From Obscuribacter phosphatis_A (GTDB lineage Bacteria > Cyanobacteriota > Vampirovibrionia > Obscuribacterales > Obscuribacteraceae), in the NCBI GenBank assembly GCA_017303615.1, contig JAFLCK010000025.1, forward strand, positions 1-64,000: a DNA stretch of 64,000 bases, read 5' to 3'. The translations under genes were made by a program, and so were the position numbers. Of this stretch, positions 61,036 to 64,000 are shown piece by piece. Each line of letters begins with the position of its first letter. The stretch's first letter is position 1. The notes under the pieces were generated by a model that saw only the letters and a list, made by a program, of their open reading frames with translations, made no database searches and was not told the DNA's origin.

Positions 61036-61068
61036 AAGGGGATGTCAAAAGCCGGATTAGTACCCCTT
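61036..61068 (-). terminator. Weak terminator-like hairpin after the TonB-C-like gene
   Basis: AAGGGG and CCCCTT can pair across a 21-nt loop, and on the minus strand the structure is followed by TTTTAATT, overlapping the stop codon of the TonB-C-like gene. The stem is short, so confidence is low. Confidence 0.35.
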
Positions 61069-61623
61069 AATCTTGCTCTGGCGGCGGGTGCCGCCTTTCT
61101 CATTTCTTTCAAGCTCTTTCAGGTCTTCTTTCAATCTCTCGGCTTGGCATGAGACCGAACCTTCCCAAAGCTTGGCAATTATCTCTTCGGGTTTGAGGGC
61201 TCCGTAATACTTATAGTCAAAGGTGAACTCTATATCGACCGTGGCTGGGGCGCCCTCCGGCAGGGCGTCGAAGTCGCCGCAATCTTGAATCGCTTTCAAA
61301 GCGGCAGCGTCAGCCTCAGCCCCGCCCGATTGGATGATGCGCATGGCTCTTACTGTGCCGTCTTTTCGTACTGTAAAGAGGGCTCTCACCCTTCCGGTTG
61401 AGCCTGAGGTGGGAGGCGCCCAATTGCGCTTAATTCGCTTCTGGAGCTTTTCCATAAAAGCGGCATAGTCGGCATTGATGTCGGCCGCCCCTGCTTTTGT
61501 CGCTGAGGCAAGCAATGAAATAGCAAGAGCGGCTGTCAGTAGATGCTGCCAGGCTAATGCCCTAAGCGCTTTCACTGGCTGTGGCATTGTCTTCAGATTT
61601 TCGGCGAACGACAAATAACTCAC
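61057..61623 (-). CDS. TonB C-terminal-domain family periplasmic protein
   Basis: A 188-residue protein with signal peptide (LLTAALAISLLASATKAGA). The rest matches the TonB C-terminal domain (TonB_C/TIGR01352): FMEKLQKRIKRNWAPPTSGS, GRVRALFTVRKDGTVRAMRI, IQSGGAEADAAALKAIQDCG and VDIEFTFDY. It lacks the N-terminal anchor and Pro-rich spanning segment of true TonB, so energy transduction is unlikely; such stand-alone domains are common secreted proteins of unknown role. An in-frame ATG at 61587 is an alternative start. It is divergent from the universal stress operon. Confidence 0.88.
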   Translation of the reverse strand: MSYLSFAENLKTMPQPVKALRALAWQHLLTAALAISLLASATKAGAADINADYAAFMEKLQKRIKRNWAPPTSGSTGRVRALFTVRKDGTVRAMRIIQSGGAEADAAALKAIQDCGDFDALPEGAPATVDIEFTFDYKYYGALKPEEIIAKLWEGSVSCQAERLKEDLKELERNEKGGTRRQSKIKGY

Positions 61624-61771
61624 TCCACTAACTGTCTGACTAACCGAAAGATATTATTTCAGATTAGACCTTGAGGGTAATACTTTTGGCCGATACGAAA
61701 TAATGGCTGGAGGGTGAAAATTGGAAGGGCCGATAGTTTGGACGCCCCACTCTCAATAGAAGGACGGAGAT

Positions 61772-62230
61772 ATGAAAGTTCTGGTTGCTGTAGATGGTTC
61801 TGAATGTTCGAGCCATGCTGTTGATGCTCTTTTGGAAAGACTGTGGGCTAAGGGCACCGAGTTTATGGTCTTGAGCGTTAATGAACCCATCTATTACGAA
61901 TATGCTGTACCGACATCATCAGCTTACGTCGAGCAGTTAAACGAAGCAAGGCTGGAATTCAAAAACTATCTAAGCAAACTTGTCATCGGTGTGGCTGGCA
62001 AGATCAAAGAGAAGTTGGGCATAGATGCTGAGACCCGTGTGGCTGAGGGCTCTATTGCCGAGAGTATTGTTGACGAAGCTGAAAGTTGGAATGCCGACTT
62101 GATTGTCATGGGTTCTCATGGTCGCAAAGGCTTGCAAAAATTTATTCTGGGCAGTGTTGCTGAGAAAGTGGCCACCCATGCCCCTTGCTCTGTCGAAATT
62201 GTCAAAACCAAACTGCATGAAACTAAATAA
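61772..62230 (+). CDS. Universal stress protein (UspA family)
   Basis: A 152-residue Usp: starts MKVLVAVDGSECSSHAVDAL and has the ATP-binding signature VMGSHGRKGLQKFILGSVAE (G-x2-G-x9-G-S), so it belongs to the nucleotide-binding subgroup. VEIVKTK ends the fold. Usp proteins accumulate in stress, hypoxia or growth arrest. ATG at 61772 has GGAG just upstream. It is the first gene of a tight operon with a second Usp and hydrogenase genes, suggesting anaerobic or redox control. Confidence 0.95.
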   Translation: MKVLVAVDGSECSSHAVDALLERLWAKGTEFMVLSVNEPIYYEYAVPTSSAYVEQLNEARLEFKNYLSKLVIGVAGKIKEKLGIDAETRVAEGSIAESIVDEAESWNADLIVMGSHGRKGLQKFILGSVAEKVATHAPCSVEIVKTKLHETK

Positions 62231-62241
62231 GGAGTGCGAAA

Positions 62242-62781
62242 GTGAAAGTATTAATCGCCATAGACCAGTCGCCCTTCGCCGATCAGATATTGGAGAATGT
62301 GCTCAATAGCCATTGGCCAAAAGACACGTCGTTTAAGGTTCTTACTGTTGTAGAGCCCTTTCAGTGGCAGAATAGCGCCGGTGAGTCGATGTCGCCTGAA
62401 TGGAAGAGCATCGCCCTGGAAGTCTTTCAGACTAGGTTAAGCAATGCCGGGCAGATTTTGCAAAATTTCCGCCAGAAGCTTGAGGCTGGTATACCTTATT
62501 GCACCGCGCATACTGAGCTATTAGAAGGAAAGCCTGGAGATGAAATTATTGCCGCTGCCGCCAAGTTTATGGCTGACAAAATAGTTGTCGGTGGACATGG
62601 CAGTGCCCCTAATCGCTTATTGGGTAGAGTACCACAGGCGGTGGCAAGAGAAGCTTCTTGTTCTGTGCAGATAGTTAGATTGAAAGAGTCTGAACAAGCG
62701 GCCAGTCAAGCTTCTAGTCAAGCTGGCCAAGCCGCTAAGAAAGCTGGTAAGCGCGGCCCAGTTGCAGGCTTGTCGAAGTAA
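62242..62781 (+). CDS. Universal stress protein (UspA family), second copy
   Basis: A 179-residue Usp starting at GTG (preceded by AAGGAGTG, spacing 5). It opens MKVLIAIDQSPFADQILENV. The nucleotide motif is partly changed (VVGGHGSAPNRLLGRVPQAV), lacking the final Gly-Ser, so ATP binding may be weaker than in the first copy. The last 35 residues are an Ala/Ser/Gln-rich extension (QASSQAGQAAKKAGKRG). The stop overlaps the next ATG by one base (TAATG), linking it to the hydrogenase subunit gene by translation. Confidence 0.93.
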   Translation: MKVLIAIDQSPFADQILENVLNSHWPKDTSFKVLTVVEPFQWQNSAGESMSPEWKSIALEVFQTRLSNAGQILQNFRQKLEAGIPYCTAHTELLEGKPGDEIIAAAAKFMADKIVVGGHGSAPNRLLGRVPQAVAREASCSVQIVRLKESEQAASQASSQAGQAAKKAGKRGPVAGLSK

Positions 62782-63854
62782 TGCTTAGCCCTACTTACTT
62801 TCTGCCGAAAGAGCGCTTTCCCGACTTCCTCAATGCTTTGAAGAGTCTTGGTCAAGTTTTTGCGCCGGTCAAGGTATCTAAACAGTCTTATTCGTTTAAG
62901 GCTGTTGAGAAAGCTTCTGAGATTGCCTTTGAAGCTCTGCGCACCATTTTGCCGCCCAAGAAGTTCTTTTATCCGCAGAGCGAGACTTTGGTGAAGTTTG
63001 AAGACGGTGAAATAAAGGAGTGTATCGAAGAGCCGGTCTTTAAGGTGATCTTTGGCGTTCATCCCTGTGACCTGGCTGGGCTTGGCATAATGGATACAAT
63101 CTTTGAAGATTCTCCCGGTGATACGCATTATCTTAGGAAGCGTCGCACAAGTATGATCATTGGGCTTTCATGCATGCCCGATAAGCATTGCTTTTGCCAG
63201 TCTATGGGGACCGACTGTCCTGAAAAGGGCTATGACGTTTTTCTTACTGATATTGAAGATGGTTATTTCATCGAGGGTAAGAGCAGTCAGGGGCAGAAAT
63301 TGCTTGCCGATGCCTTTGCAGATAAAGTGCTGGAAAGAGCTAGAGAAGCACATAAAGACCGCTATAAGCGCTTTTGGCTAGATCGTAGCGAAGCTTTTGA
63401 AACAGGCTTCAAGGTCGATAATTTGCGCAGCACTATGGATCTTGAATGGGAGAACCCGGTATGGGAAGAATTGGGCGATCGCTGCCTGAGCTGCGGCAAC
63501 TGCACACCAGTATGTCCCACTTGCTATTGTTTTGATTTGGTTGATGTGGCTGCCCTTTCATCTAAACAAGATGGTTCGGGCGATGCAGAGCGTCGGCGCG
63601 AATGGGATAGTTGCCAGTTTGTCGGCTTTGCCAAAGTCGCCGGTGACTATAACTTTAGACCAGGGCCGGTTGACCGTCTCAAGTTTTGGTATAGACATAA
63701 ATTGCACGGCTTTGACGATGCCTACGGCTTCAAGACCTGTGTCGGGTGCGGCAGATGCACTGTCTCATGCCCTTCCGGCATAGACGATATCGTCAAGGTT
63801 GTGAATATTTTGCAGGCGGCACGCCAAGAGAAAGATGAGGGGCAGCCTAAATGA
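62781..63854 (+). CDS. 4Fe-4S subunit of sulfhydrogenase/group 3b [NiFe]-hydrogenase or AsrA-like reductase
   Basis: A 357-residue iron-sulfur protein. The N-terminal 220 residues match the HydB/AsrA family (PTYFLPKERFPDFLNALKSL, FGVHPCDLAGLGIMDTIF). Two 4Fe-4S motifs follow: CLSCGNCTPVCPTCYC (CxxCxxCxxxC) near residues 235-250 and CVGCGRCTVSCPSG near 315-330. Such subunits pass electrons between the NAD(P)H-oxidising FNR-like subunit and the hydrogenase or sulfite reductase core. It starts by TAATG overlap with the Usp gene, and its stop overlaps the next ATG (ATGA). The next gene looks like the gamma/FNR subunit, so hydrogenase is favoured. Confidence 0.88.
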   Translation: MLSPTYFLPKERFPDFLNALKSLGQVFAPVKVSKQSYSFKAVEKASEIAFEALRTILPPKKFFYPQSETLVKFEDGEIKECIEEPVFKVIFGVHPCDLAGLGIMDTIFEDSPGDTHYLRKRRTSMIIGLSCMPDKHCFCQSMGTDCPEKGYDVFLTDIEDGYFIEGKSSQGQKLLADAFADKVLERAREAHKDRYKRFWLDRSEAFETGFKVDNLRSTMDLEWENPVWEELGDRCLSCGNCTPVCPTCYCFDLVDVAALSSKQDGSGDAERRREWDSCQFVGFAKVAGDYNFRPGPVDRLKFWYRHKLHGFDDAYGFKTCVGCGRCTVSCPSGIDDIVKVVNILQAARQEKDEGQPK

Positions 63855-64000
63855 TTCCAGGAAAAACGCCTTATCTATCGGTTAAGGGCACGATTCGCTC
63901 GATTGTGCCAATGGCGCAAGATAACTATCTTTTTGATTTTACAGAAAGAACAGGCAGCCTGAGCGGCTGTCGTCCTGGTCAGTTTGTTGAGTTGTGGGTG
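63851..64000 (+). CDS. FNR-like gamma subunit of sulfhydrogenase/AsrB (5' part; cut by window edge)
   Basis: The first 50 codons read MIPGKTPYLSVKGTIRSIVP and then YLFDFTERTGSLSGCRPGQF, ending VELWV. The PGQFVELWV stretch is the FAD-binding start of ferredoxin-NADP-reductase-like proteins (HydG/HyhG and AsrB families). ATGA overlap with the preceding gene supports one operon. The remaining domain lies outside the window. Confidence 0.8.
   Translation, partial: MIPGKTPYLSVKGTIRSIVPMAQDNYLFDFTERTGSLSGCRPGQFVELWV

Overview
The window looks like the chromosome of a Gram-negative-type (diderm) free-living bacterium of medium GC with a large, regulator-rich genome. Diderm evidence is a TolC-like outer-membrane channel with a MacA/MacB-type pump and a TonB-C-like periplasmic protein. 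There are also many secreted TPR and low-complexity proteins, two eukaryotic-like Ser/Thr kinases with C-terminal leucine-rich-like regions, a DUF1800/DUF1501 pair and a Usp-linked hydrogenase operon. That mix reminds me of the non-photosynthetic cyanobacterial relatives (Melainabacteria/Vampirovibrionia, Obscuribacterales type). This assignment is inference from gene content; no rRNA or marker phylogeny is available here. I see no rRNA, tRNA, CRISPR array or intact insertion sequence.

Layout. 1-5558 (minus): a probable four-gene run of a DUF4388/degenerate-GGDEF protein, a DCC thiol oxidoreductase, a double-rhodanese sulfurtransferase and a secreted TPR protein cut by the left edge. 5942-9404 (plus): a coiled-coil protein, a putative permuted papain-fold protein, an OmpR-type response regulator and a CHASE3-PAS histidine kinase, tightly packed. 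9433-17275: glycerophosphodiester phosphodiesterase, secreted repeat proteins, a TPR protein, aldo/keto reductase, an MprF-like protein and YchF. 17363-26051: two overlapping Ser/Thr kinases (minus), divergent from a poly-glycine protein, a papain/calpain-like protease and a small membrane protein (plus). 26025-33893 (minus): MFS transporter, a 1052-residue membrane protein, a secreted Ala/Thr-rich protein and a PPi-type phosphofructokinase.

33894-38066: an unusual 27/33-bp alternating repeat, a LOG-family protein, ketopantoate reductase, an orphan AbiEi/DUF6088-like regulator, a loop-less 46-bp perfect palindrome and a peroxiredoxin-like protein. 38147-44305 (minus): an export operon (TolC, HlyD/MacA, permease, ATPase, periplasmic accessory protein) with a 22-bp tandem repeat between its first two genes. 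44376-49813 (minus): an esterase, an 18-residue-repeat protein, an 804-residue secreted protein and a DUF3142 protein. 49911-53213 (plus): small membrane protein, DUF1800 and DUF1501. 53279-59665: a SUKH-like protein, an ADP-ribosylglycohydrolase, a secreted TPR protein, a frameshifted gene, an immunity-like protein, a lipoprotein and an RHS/YD-repeat remnant; together these resemble a decayed polymorphic-toxin/immunity neighbourhood. 59689-64000: DEAD-box helicase, TonB-C-like protein, two universal stress proteins and the first two genes of a sulfhydrogenase-type (group 3b [NiFe]) operon cut by the right edge.

The most interesting units are the poly-Gly protein/papain-fold protease pair facing two receptor-like kinases, the immunity-like cluster at 53-60 kb, the perfect palindrome, and the in-phase intergenic repeats. 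Short in-frame tandem duplications recur in coding and non-coding DNA throughout, suggesting that replication slippage is a general shaping force in this genome.
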